Shown in pieces: positions 26,165 to 33,687 of a DNA stretch of 64,000 nt (position 1 is its first letter; each line of letters begins with the position of its first letter). The stretch comes from Candidatus Rifleibacteriota bacterium. Its GTDB lineage: Bacteria > Muiribacteriota > Ozemobacteria > Ozemobacterales > Ozemobacteraceae. Below the pieces are notes generated by a model. That model had not been told where the DNA came from, searched no databases, and was given only the letters and a program-made list of their open reading frames with translations. A program made the position numbers and the translations under genes. The DNA lies in NCBI GenBank assembly GCA_012517355.1, contig JAAYVD010000073.1, forward strand, positions 1-64,000, in the 5' to 3' direction.

Positions 26165-26703
26165 CGCGCCCTCTCCCCCGGCAGATACGGAACGGATCGG
26201 GCCTGCAGCGAGGCCTGCCCGGCGAACTCCCGGGCCTCGGCCCGGCTCACCCCATAGGATTCGAGCAATTCCACCTGCACCCCCGCAAACCGGGCCCCCT
26301 GCAGGTCCTCTTCGTTCAGGCCACGGATCCCGGTCGTCGCCACCACCGTTCCGGTGCCGGCACGCCCGGAAGCCAACCCCAGCACCCCCTCGGCGGTGAA
26401 CCGGGCCTTGCCCGCCTCCCCGCGGCGGATGCCCAGCATCCGCACCCACCCGTTCCCCGCGCGGCTGGTGATGCGCAGCCAGCCGCCATCACGGGCCTGG
26501 ATCTCGACGGGGTCTCCCTTGGCCAGGGTTCCCACCTCGCGGGCATCGGTGAAAGGCTCCGCTCTGATCGCCTCGGGCTTCACGGCCTGGCCACGGGCGT
26601 CCGGGGGCGCGGCGGCGGTTCCCTCTTCGGCGGTGCCCGTGCCGGCCAAGGCCGAAACCATAAACAGGGCCGCCACGAACCAGTGGATGGCAAACCGTTT
26701 CAT
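26161..26703 (-). CDS. Secreted SH3-like domain protein
   Basis: The protein has 180 residues from ATG 26703, preceded by AAGGGG. A signal peptide (IHWFVAALFMVSALAG) is followed by a bacterial SH3-like domain at about residues 45-95 (VGTLAKGDPVEIQARDGGWLRI...GWVRMLGI), a fold that usually binds cell wall or ligand. The C-terminal part is helical and conserved-looking (TGIRGLNEEDLQGA...YGVSRAEAREFAGQASL). Both of its ends overlap neighbours by 4 bp (ATGA), which ties it to the CHASE2 protein and the M48 protease. The trio may form a membrane or periplasm sensing and proteolysis unit; that is inference. Confidence 0.8.
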   Translation of the reverse strand: MKRFAIHWFVAALFMVSALAGTGTAEEGTAAAPPDARGQAVKPEAIRAEPFTDAREVGTLAKGDPVEIQARDGGWLRITSRAGNGWVRMLGIRRGEAGKARFTAEGVLGLASGRAGTGTVVATTGIRGLNEEDLQGARFAGVQVELLESYGVSRAEAREFAGQASLQARSVPYLPGERAR

Positions 26704-28412
26704 GCGTTCCCCTTTGCCTCGCGCGAGCCTTCCCATTGTAGCACGGCTTCCGCGACGAACCGGCGCCAGCTGCCCTCGGCCGCCTCCCCGCAGGAGATGA
26801 CCCCGTGGTGCAGGAACCAGGCCGATGCCTCGTCTGCCCCCGTGAAGACCTGGCGCCGCAACCCGGGAAAGGCCGTCACGACGGCCTGGGCATCGGCCTC
26901 GAAGCGGGCCCGTGCGGTGGGGTCCTCCCGCGGGGCCATCCAGCAGACGGCGAAGGTCTTCTCGAAGAGGTCCCAGACGCCGCGTTGGTTGCCGTCGATC
27001 AGCTCGATGCTCTTGTCCTCCGTGCCCGCCCGCAGCAGGCCGGCCCGGAGCAGCGCCCACCCGTAGTCGCTGATCTCCTCGGTGTCGATCCGGATCAGCA
27101 GGACCGCGGCCTGGCGGGTCCCTTCCTCGCGCCCGGCGCGCCGGACCATGCTCGGGTCGAGGGCCTTGGCGGTGAGCGAGGCATACGACCGGACCACGCC
27201 GAAGTAGCCCAGGGCCAACGACACCGGGCACGTGAGGTTGATATACGTGGTGCCCAGGTTGATGCTGGCGTAGGAGCACCCGACCAGCGCGGTCTGCGAC
27301 AGTCCGAACCACCAGTCGAGCAGGACGGGGTTGGTCGCCCGGTACAGCTTCCACGCGGTCCACCAGATGATCGCCATGGCCAGCAGGAAATACGGGACGT
27401 GCCACCCGGGGAACCGTAGGAAATCGCCGTGCTTGACGTTGTCGATGGCCGTGGCCAGGATCTCCACCCCCGGGTGCGTCAGGCTCATGGGCGTCGGCTT
27501 GAAGTCGAACAGGCTCGGGGCGGTCGATCCGATGATGACGATCTTGCCCGCGAACTCGTTCGCCGGCCGGCGCTTTTCCTTCCGCAGCAGGTCCTCGAAC
27601 ACCTCGGAAAACCGGACGTACCGGTAGGAGAATGGCGGCCCCCGCCAGTTCAGCAGCACGCGCCCGGCCGCCGGGACGGGCCAGCCCAGTTCCCAGCCGA
27701 TCCGGGCGGGGAGGGAAGGCAGGATCCAGCCCTGCTCGTCGCGATGGACCGCATACTCGCGCACCACGCCGTCATCGTCGGTCTGGATGTTGTGCAGGCC
27801 GAGGCGCTTGCTGGCCAGGGCGGCCGGGAAATGGGGCAGCACCAGGGCGATGGTGGGGTCGGTGCCGGGCCTTCCCGCCTGGCTTGTTCTCACCCCGGGG
27901 ATGAGCGAGGCCTTGATCTCGCTCAGGGGGTCGTTGGCCGGGTCGAGCCGCAGCATGGGGAAGAACGTCTGGCTGGCTCCCGCGATGGCCGCGTCGAAGG
28001 CCGCGTCGCTCTCGGCGTTGAACAGGTCCGGGTCGCTGAACAGGATGTCGAACACGATGGCCTTCGGGTTCTGCTTTCCCACCAGCTCGACGAACTCGCC
28101 GAACACCTGGCGCGGCCAGGGCCAGCGGCCGAATTCCTTCGCCATCGCCGCCAGGCTGCCTTCGTCGATGTCCACGATCACGATGTCGGGATCGGGGGCG
28201 GGCGGGAACAGGCGGTAGTGGAGGATGGTATCGTATGCCGCCAGCCGCATCGTGTCGGTGACCGGGTAGACCAGCAGGTCGAAGACGCCCAGCAGCGTGA
28301 ACACGACGGCGGCGGCGAGATGGAAGGGGCGCCCGAACCGCTTGCCCAGCCAGGCCCCCAGCTCGAACCACCCGCCGTTCCAGCGGTTGCTGAGCCAGGT
28401 CCACCACTCCAT
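26700..28412 (-). CDS. CHASE2-domain membrane protein with an atypical cytoplasmic tail
   Basis: The protein has 570 residues from ATG 28412, with AAGGGG about 9 nt upstream; the track start lies in the intergenic region. An N-terminal helix is followed by a CHASE2 extracytoplasmic sensor (about residues 50-330: DTILHYR, DIVIVDIDEGSL, KAIVFDILFSD, VIIGSTAPSLFDFKPTPM) and then three membrane helices (about 345-430). CHASE2 is normally joined to a kinase, cyclase or GGDEF domain. Here the cytoplasmic tail of about 130 residues (VLLIRIDTEEISDYGWALLRAG...) has no motif I recognise; a badly degenerate cyclase is possible. It heads an operon with the SH3 protein and the M48 protease. A TTGACA box lies upstream. 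Confidence 0.85.
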   Translation of the reverse strand: MEWWTWLSNRWNGGWFELGAWLGKRFGRPFHLAAAVVFTLLGVFDLLVYPVTDTMRLAAYDTILHYRLFPPAPDPDIVIVDIDEGSLAAMAKEFGRWPWPRQVFGEFVELVGKQNPKAIVFDILFSDPDLFNAESDAAFDAAIAGASQTFFPMLRLDPANDPLSEIKASLIPGVRTSQAGRPGTDPTIALVLPHFPAALASKRLGLHNIQTDDDGVVREYAVHRDEQGWILPSLPARIGWELGWPVPAAGRVLLNWRGPPFSYRYVRFSEVFEDLLRKEKRRPANEFAGKIVIIGSTAPSLFDFKPTPMSLTHPGVEILATAIDNVKHGDFLRFPGWHVPYFLLAMAIIWWTAWKLYRATNPVLLDWWFGLSQTALVGCSYASINLGTTYINLTCPVSLALGYFGVVRSYASLTAKALDPSMVRRAGREEGTRQAAVLLIRIDTEEISDYGWALLRAGLLRAGTEDKSIELIDGNQRGVWDLFEKTFAVCWMAPREDPTARARFEADAQAVVTAFPGLRRQVFTGADEASAWFLHHGVISCGEAAEGSWRRFVAEAVLQWEGSREAKGNA

Positions 28413-28717
28413 CGGAGCCACCCCTTCACCGGACGCCTGTCCTGTCGTGATCTCAAGGAAACACACTCTCTTCCCGCATGTCAAATAGGGCTTTGGGCTG
28501 GCATCGGGTGGCAGGCATTCTCGCCATGCTTGACCTGGGGCGGTTTTCCGGTCCGTTGCGGCCTCTCCTTCTGATGGGGACAGAGTCTGCCGGAATCGCC
28601 ATTCATCAGGAAAGCCACGGATTGCTGAATGGGAATGGCTGATCGGGCAGCCGGCGGGTTGACGCTTCCCGCTTCCATTCATAGAATTGGAGAATGGCAT
28701 TCCATCAGGGGTACGTT
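28413..28717 (+). other. Divergent intergenic region between the CHASE2 and C39-like genes
   Basis: This stretch of 305 bp has no gene. It holds promoters in both directions: TTGACG-17-TAGAAT (28659-28687, plus) for the C39-like gene, and TTGACA (28484-28479, minus strand) with a weak TTTCCT -10 for the CHASE2 operon. Confidence 0.5.
28659..28687 (+). promoter_or_regulatory. Sigma70-type promoter of the C39-like gene
   Basis: TTGACG and TAGAAT are separated by exactly 17 bp. The expected start lies about 24 bp ahead of ATG 28718, leaving a normal leader with an AGGGG ribosome site. This is one of the two best housekeeping promoters in the window. Confidence 0.7.
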
Positions 28718-29968
28718 ATGAAACGTGAAACGTCGGCCGTCAGGCGGTGTGGCTTCCTGGGTGTCCTGCTGTCCGTGCTCCTCCTCCTGGCCGGGACGGC
28801 CGCGGCTTCCACCGTCGCCGAGGAGCTCGCCCGGCTGAAATGGGAATACGAGCAGAAACTGCAGCAATACCACCAGGCCCTGCAGAAGGCCCATACGCAC
28901 AACGTGCAGGCCCTGTCCCGCGAGGTGCAGACCGCCAAGGCCCGCTACGACCAGGCGAAGAAGCGCTTCGACGCCGTGGCCGACAAGGTCGGTCAGAAGA
29001 TCGACCAGGTCGTCACCAAGGTCGGTTCCACCATCGCCACGGTCGCCGACGTCGGCGACGGGGGCGGCGACCTCCCCCTGGCCACCCGGTCCGTTTCCCT
29101 GCCCGGCTACGGCCCGTGCGCCGGCATCACCGGCGACAACTACTGCGGCCAGTATGCGATGAGCACCGTCCTGCTCGGCATGGGGGCCCACACCGACCCG
29201 CAGACGATCTATCGCGACACGAACCCGGCCGGCATCTTCACCGCCCCTTCCACCGTGGTCGAATACCTGGGCGCCCAGGGTGTTCCCGCCCACATCAAGA
29301 ACCGCGCCTCGCTCGCCGACATCAAGGCCAAACTCGATGCCGGCCTGCCCGTCATGGTCCTGATCGGCTCCCCCCACTGGATCACCATCACCGGCTACAC
29401 CGCCGATGCCTCCGGCCGGATCGCCCAGCTCGAGGCCTACAGCAACGGCCAGAAATGCACCTACGACGCCGAGGGCTTCCTGAAAAAGTGGGCCGCCCCC
29501 CTGGGCAGTGCAAGATACGCACAGTTCGCCGATTACGAGAACCTCATGATCGACATCGGAAAACCCGATGCCAAGGTCAAGACCCCCGTCTACTCGAGCA
29601 ACTTCTGGACGGCCATGGAAGACAATGCCGCCGGCGCGGTCAACGACGTCGTCACCGGCTGGAAGAACGTCAAACCGTTCCAGCTGGTCGGGGGGCTCAT
29701 CCGCGGCGTCGCTGGCATTCCCGCAACGGTGTCCTCGGTCGTCGGGAGCTTCCTGCAGCAGGGCGGCGACCGGCTCTCCGCCTGGGGCAGCGAGCGGTGG
29801 GCCAACGGCTCCGCCTCGGGCAAGCTCCTGGGCGGCACCGCCGTGGTGGCCGGCACCCTCGCCAAGGCCCTCGGCACCGGGGCCCGCTTCGTTGGCAACG
29901 TCCTGGCCAGCGGCGCCACCCTGATGGGCAACGGGTTCAAAAAACTCGGCAGCCTGCTGAGCCTCTGA
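28718..29968 (+). CDS. Secreted C39-like cysteine peptidase domain protein with a coiled coil and a Gly/Ala-rich tail
   Basis: The protein has 416 residues from ATG 28718, which follows AGGGG. After the signal peptide (CGFLGVLLSVLLLLAGTAAA) comes a coiled coil (about 33-105, LKWEYEQKLQQYHQALQKA). The C39-like core (about 130-280) shows GDNYCGQYAMSTVLLGMG with the candidate catalytic Cys and SPHWITITGY with the His; an Asn/Asp follows in AYSNGQ. The last 110 residues are Gly/Ala/Val-rich and amphipathic (GLIRGVAGIPATVSSVVGS...), resembling a membrane-active region. Unlike bacteriocin C39 domains it is not fused to an ABC transporter and is itself exported. Its substrate is unknown. Confidence 0.8.
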   Translation: MKRETSAVRRCGFLGVLLSVLLLLAGTAAASTVAEELARLKWEYEQKLQQYHQALQKAHTHNVQALSREVQTAKARYDQAKKRFDAVADKVGQKIDQVVTKVGSTIATVADVGDGGGDLPLATRSVSLPGYGPCAGITGDNYCGQYAMSTVLLGMGAHTDPQTIYRDTNPAGIFTAPSTVVEYLGAQGVPAHIKNRASLADIKAKLDAGLPVMVLIGSPHWITITGYTADASGRIAQLEAYSNGQKCTYDAEGFLKKWAAPLGSARYAQFADYENLMIDIGKPDAKVKTPVYSSNFWTAMEDNAAGAVNDVVTGWKNVKPFQLVGGLIRGVAGIPATVSSVVGSFLQQGGDRLSAWGSERWANGSASGKLLGGTAVVAGTLAKALGTGARFVGNVLASGATLMGNGFKKLGSLLSL

Positions 29969-30181
29969 TCCCGACATGGGCCCCTTCCCCCCCCGACCCG
30001 GGTCTGGGACGACGGGGCCCTCGCCAACAACCACCGGTGCGAATGATCGGCCATGTCCAACCGTCCGGGAATGCGCCATCGGCCCTTGACGATTTCCCTC
30101 GAACCCATGCAGAATCCCGATGGACCAGCCATCACTGGTCCAGGAAATCCGTCCGAAGAAGGACCCAGGTAGCCGCTGCCC

Positions 30182-30379
30182 ATGGGAGATCTTCTCACCA
30201 TCATCGAAGGCTACATCGTCTTCGCGTTCATCGTGGAGGCGGTCTGCCTGCTCTTCGTCGGCTTCGACCGGCGCGGGCCGGCCCCGCCCCGTGGTCGGCT
30301 CTTCTGGCTGTTGTGGGTCCTGTTCACCGGCCCGTTCGGCCTGGCCGTCTATCTCTGGCGGGGCCGGCAACCGGCCTGA
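30182..30379 (+). CDS. Small two-helix membrane protein
   Basis: The protein has 65 residues: two hydrophobic helices (IVFAFIVEAVCLLFVGF and LFWLLWVLFTGPFGLAVYLW) separated by a short basic, Pro-rich loop. AAGGACCCAGGTAG upstream contains only a weak ribosome site. No family is recognised. Its composition is convincingly protein-like and the next gene follows at 90 bp. The gap from 29969 contains only a GC-rich inverted repeat (GGGCCCC/GGGGCCC). Confidence 0.5.
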   Translation: MGDLLTIIEGYIVFAFIVEAVCLLFVGFDRRGPAPPRGRLFWLLWVLFTGPFGLAVYLWRGRQPA

Positions 30380-30469
30380 GACGGCAGGTCACGGGCGGCC
30401 GCCCGGTCGCCGGCGGGCGTTTCGTCGTTGACACGGCTGGGTGAGGCCCAGCCCGCGCAGGAGGGAACC

Positions 30470-30805
30470 ATGGCTTCCGATCGGGAGTTCGTCGAATTCA
30501 TCGTCGACCAGATCAAGGATGCCGGTGATTTCGGCGTCCGGAAGATGTTCGGGGAGTATGCCATCTACGCCGGCGGCCGGATCATCGCTCTCATCGCCGA
30601 CAACCAGTTGTTCATCAAGGCGACCGAGGCAGGCCGGGCCTTCATCGGCTCTCCCACGGAAGCCCCGCCCTATCCGGGGGCCAGGCCCTGGTTTCTCATC
30701 GACGAGGTGGACGACCGGGAATGGCTTTCCCGCCTGATCCGGGAGACGGACCGGGCGCTTCCCCCGGCCGCCCCCCCGCGGGCCCGGAAGGGATTGCGAA
30801 AGTGA
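30470..30805 (+). CDS. TfoX N-terminal domain protein
   Basis: The protein has 111 residues. ATG 30470 follows GGAGGG with 5 nt spacing; the track start is 14 codons too early. The TfoX_N pattern is clear: VRKMFGEYAIYAGGRIIALIADNQLFIKAT and, later, ARPWFLIDEVDDREWLSRLI. In gamma-proteobacteria the related full-length TfoX/Sxy activates competence genes; stand-alone N-domains like this one are widespread, cytoplasmic and of uncertain function. The C-terminal helix domain of Sxy is missing. The basic end is unstructured. Confidence 0.85.
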   Translation: MASDREFVEFIVDQIKDAGDFGVRKMFGEYAIYAGGRIIALIADNQLFIKATEAGRAFIGSPTEAPPYPGARPWFLIDEVDDREWLSRLIRETDRALPPAAPPRARKGLRK

Positions 30806-31042
30806 CCTCCGTGAATATAAGGCCGCTTCGCCAGGGTCGGAGAAATGGACTCGCCGAGCCGGCTTCCTTTCCCAGCCTCCATCGGAAATTTCCCCCAGCG
30901 CTCCCGAGGTTTCTGAGGAACAGGACTTTCCGCAGGCCCGGGCCCACTCAACAAGTCAGACCACTGCAACCCGGAGAACCGCTGCAACGCCCATGGTGAG
31001 AATGGCTGAAACTTCATCAGGGTGGAGAGGCCGATCCCGATG

Positions 31043-31051
31043 TGGTATATT
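31043..31051 (+). promoter_or_regulatory. Extended -10 element TGGTATATT
   Basis: It lies 42 bp upstream of the GYGD-repeat protein start at 31094 and matches TGnTATAAT with one mismatch. No -35 hexamer is seen. The preceding stretch back to 30806 has no supportable gene. Confidence 0.45.
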
Positions 31052-31093
31052 TCACTTACTGACGTCGGCCATCGATGGCATGGAGGAGTGAAG

Positions 31094-31687
31094 ATGAAAA
31101 GGATCCTGGTCCTGCTGGTTGCCCTGTGCCTGGTCCCGGCTTTTGTTTCTGCCCAGGATGACGATATCAGCAACGCCAACCGGGTGTATTTCAACGAGGT
31201 TTCCCGCCTGGCCTTCGAAGGCTACGGGGACATCGATTTCTGGTCGAAGCAGGCCAAGTTCATCGCCTTCCGCTCGGCCGTGCACCTCACTTCGTCGGCG
31301 ATCACCATCAATTCCGACCGCGACCATGGTGCCAGCCGCGTCGCCAAGGTCAAACAGATCGTCGAGCTGAACAAGGTCATGATGAAGACCTCCCAGGCGT
31401 TCGCGTTCGAGGGCTACGGCGATACCGACTACTGGAGCAAGCGCACCAAGCGGTTCGCCACCGAACTCGCCATGCATACCGCCACCGTCGCCGGTCTCTG
31501 CGACAAGCCGATGCTCCGGACGATCGGCCCCAAGATCAAGGCTCTGCTCAGCGATGCCCAGAACACCGGGTTCTCCGGGTATGGCGATGTCGACTACTGG
31601 AGCAAGCGCTGCAAGGCCTTCGCCACGCGCGTCATCACCCTGCTCGGCGAGATCAACACCGAACTGGCGATGGCCGTCGCCCAGTAG
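31094..31687 (+). CDS. Secreted protein with three GYGDxDxWSK repeats
   Basis: The protein has 197 residues from ATG 31094, preceded by GGAGG. A signal peptide (ILVLLVALCLVPAFVSA) is followed by an all-helical protein with a triplicated motif: FEGYGDIDFWSKQ, FEGYGDTDYWSKR and FSGYGDVDYWSKR. Each copy is followed by a helix of about 20-25 residues rich in Ala/Lys/Thr (FATELAMHTATVAG, FATRVITLLGEIN). The invariant Gly-Tyr-Gly-Asp-x-Asp-aromatic-Trp-Ser-Lys core suggests a structural or ligand-binding turn repeated three times. I know no family with this motif. The gene appears monocistronic. Confidence 0.8.
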   Translation: MKRILVLLVALCLVPAFVSAQDDDISNANRVYFNEVSRLAFEGYGDIDFWSKQAKFIAFRSAVHLTSSAITINSDRDHGASRVAKVKQIVELNKVMMKTSQAFAFEGYGDTDYWSKRTKRFATELAMHTATVAGLCDKPMLRTIGPKIKALLSDAQNTGFSGYGDVDYWSKRCKAFATRVITLLGEINTELAMAVAQ

Positions 31688-31731
31688 GGTTTCCCAGGGA
31701 AATCGGACTCCCCGGTGGCCACGGCCTCGAG

Positions 31732-32456
31732 AGCTGAGCGGGGAGGTCGAGATTTCCCGGGTCATGTTCCGGTATTCCAAGGACGGCCCGCTGATCCTCA
31801 ATGATGTCTCGCTGAAGATCCGGCCGGGGGAAATGGTCGCCCTGGCAGGGGCATCGGGTTCGGGCAAATCGACCATTTTCCGGCTGCTTCTTGGGTTTGA
31901 AATGCCGGAGAGCGGCAGTATCCTCTATGACTCCCATGATCTGAACGACTTGGCCATTCCGGCGGTCAGAAGGCAGGTGGGGGTTGTTCTGCAAGCCGGA
32001 CGACTGTCGGCGGGGTCCATCTTTCAGTTGATCGCCGGTACGGGAAACCACACGCTGGATGAAGCCTGGGATGCCGCAACCAAGGCCGGGCTCCGCGAAG
32101 ATATCGAAGCCATGCCGATGCAGATGCACACGGTGATCGGAGACGGCGGCACGACCCTTTCCGGCGGACAGCGCCAACGGTTGTTCATCGCCCGCGCGTT
32201 GATCAAAAAGCCTCGCATCATCCTGTTCGATGAGGCGACGAGCGCCCTGGACAACAAAACCCAGGCGACGGTGGCCGACAGTCTGGGGAAACTCCGGGCC
32301 ACCCGCATCGTCATTGCCCATCGGCTCAGTACCATTCAGGGAGCCGACCGGATCATCGTCATGCATGGCGGAAAGGTCGTTGAATCCGGGAATTTCGAGG
32401 AACTGATGAAGCTGAACGGGTATTTTGCCACCCTGGCGCGTCGTCAGCTCGTCTGA
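31732..32456 (+). pseudogene. 5'-truncated ABC exporter ATPase (NHLP bacteriocin-exporter type)
   Basis: Only the ATP-binding domain remains: Walker A GASGSGKST, signature LSGGQRQR, Walker B ILFDEATSALD and the His switch AHRLS. Details such as the RPGEMVALAGASGSGKS context, VRRQVGVVLQAGRLSAGSIF, MPMQMHTVIGDGGTTLSGG and ELMKLNGYFATL are those of the C-terminal domain of NHLP-family bacteriocin export transporters. Homology begins abruptly near LSGEVEISRV, 45 bp after the previous gene's stop, and the membrane domain is absent. ATG 31765 could still start a short product, but it would lack part of the fold. I judge it a remnant. Confidence 0.7.
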
Positions 32457-33178
32457 TTTCCGGATCAAGCGGAAGGGGCACCGGCAAAGAGCATTCCCGC
32501 CGTCGTTGCTGCCGACACCTCTCCCGCCCGCAGTCCTTCAGGCGGGAGGCATGCCGGGAGGGGGTGAACTGCCGACCACATCGCTCGCAGACCTTTTTCA
32601 TGGCCCATCCATCATTCCCATCAGGATCGCCGGGCCGGACAGGCACGCTCTCTGCTCCCTCTCGGGTCTTCCGAGAGAGGACCACCTTCAAGGTGTCGGA
32701 AGCATGGCATCAAAAGGTCCGCGGCGGGGCACCACGGATCAGCCAAAGCCGCCAAAAGCCCTTGAGGCCGATCAGATGACCGGCGGAAAGGGCAAACTCA
32801 GGATGGGAAAGGCCGCATGCCGGGCCAATCCTTCGAGGGAAGGTGCCACTTCGGAGAGACTTCGTTCCTGGGGACCAGATGGGTGATCCCGAAATGGGAC
32901 CACCGGCGGTGAAGTGTGGGAATCGGACCCTGGTCCACACGGGGCTGGCCCCGGCAGGGTTTGGACCTCAGAAACCCATGGCGGAAATAGGTCCCCGACT
33001 TCCGGAAACCGGGAGGCCCGGTCGGGATTCTCTCTGGATTTCCCGCTCTCCGGGGACCACCCGGCAGAGATGCGTCTTGGATATCCTGCCGGATAGACCC
33101 ATTCAGCTGGGGGGGGGGAATCCATTCCCTTCCGTTTCAGGAATCGCCCAACGGGATGGTCCTTGCTTTCCGGATGGT
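32457..33178. other. Long region without an intact gene
   Basis: About 720 bp between the ABC remnant and nikR. Apart from a short zinc-ribbon fragment on the minus strand (32490-32601), all ORFs are low-complexity shadows. It looks like decayed sequence next to a rearrangement. Confidence 0.5.
32490..32601 (-). pseudogene. Fragment of a CxxC...CxxxC zinc-ribbon protein
   Basis: On the minus strand ATG 32601 opens KKVCERCGRQFTPSR...LKDCGRERCRQQRRRE. This is the N-terminal pattern of small proteins (CxxCGxxFxP...CxxxxCRxxR) that often sit near mobile elements. After about 37 residues the frame turns into unrelated sequence. I read it as a broken gene. It could also be a chance reading. Confidence 0.35.
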
Positions 33179-33203
33179 CCCATGTTACGAATGAGTACAT
33201 GGG
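33179..33203 (+). promoter_or_regulatory. Inverted repeat over the nikR start (candidate NikR operator)
   Basis: CCCATGT, 11 bp, ACATGGG: a perfect 7-bp inverted repeat that ends just inside the nikR coding sequence. NikR binds long-spaced palindromes (GTATGA-N16-TCATAC in E. coli). This one has a different sequence and shorter spacing but a plausible autoregulatory position. Confidence 0.35.
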
Positions 33204-33669
33204 TAACACCGATGAGCCCCTGTTGCGAAGGTTCAGCGTCTCCATGCCGGCCGATCTGGTGGGGCAACTCGACGCCCTGGTTGGGAGGAAGGGGCTGGCC
33301 AACCGGTCTCATGCCTTGGCCGAGATGGTGCGGGCCTATCTCGTCGACCGGGAGGCAGCCAGGGGCACACAGGAAATTGCCGGGACCATCACCCTGGTGT
33401 ACGACCACCACAAGCGGGATCTCCAGGCGGGCTTGACCGAGATCCAGCACGATCACCAGGAATTGATCATCGCCACCATGCACGTTCACCTCGATCATCA
33501 CCGCTGCCTGGAAATTCTGACGGTGAGGGGGAAATCCCGGCCGGTCCGGGATCTGGCCGACCGTCTGATGGCCACGCGGGGCGTGACCCACGGCCGGTTG
33601 ACGGTGATCGCCACCACTTCGCCCAAACGATCGCCTCGCGCCAACCACCCGCGTGGGGCCCATTCCTGA
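33199..33669 (+). CDS. nikR: Nickel-responsive transcriptional regulator NikR
   Basis: The protein has 156 residues. ATG 33199 is chosen because the homologous N-terminus begins there (LLRRFSVSMPADLVGQLDALV, the ribbon-helix-helix DNA-binding domain). The C-terminal ACT-like metal domain shows the nickel ligand set: a His in the DHHQELI segment, HVHLDHHRC (His, His and Cys), giving the H-HxH-C site of NikR. Residues 140-156 are a basic, disordered extra tail. It directly precedes the ECF nickel transporter genes, which fits repression of nickel uptake when the metal is plentiful. No Shine-Dalgarno is clear and the start lies within an inverted repeat. Confidence 0.92.
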   Translation: MGNTDEPLLRRFSVSMPADLVGQLDALVGRKGLANRSHALAEMVRAYLVDREAARGTQEIAGTITLVYDHHKRDLQAGLTEIQHDHQELIIATMHVHLDHHRCLEILTVRGKSRPVRDLADRLMATRGVTHGRLTVIATTSPKRSPRANHPRGAHS

Positions 33670-33687
33670 GTTTCCGAAAGAGAGCGC

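Noticed and set aside
29978-30020. Terminator after the C39-like gene (GGGCCCC/GGGGCCC)
   Set aside because: The stem is short with a long loop and no T-tract; it may be chance in GC-rich sequence.
32843-33436. Plus-strand ORF of 197 residues upstream of nikR
   Set aside because: It overlaps nikR in another frame and shows no domain; NikR motifs decide the frame.
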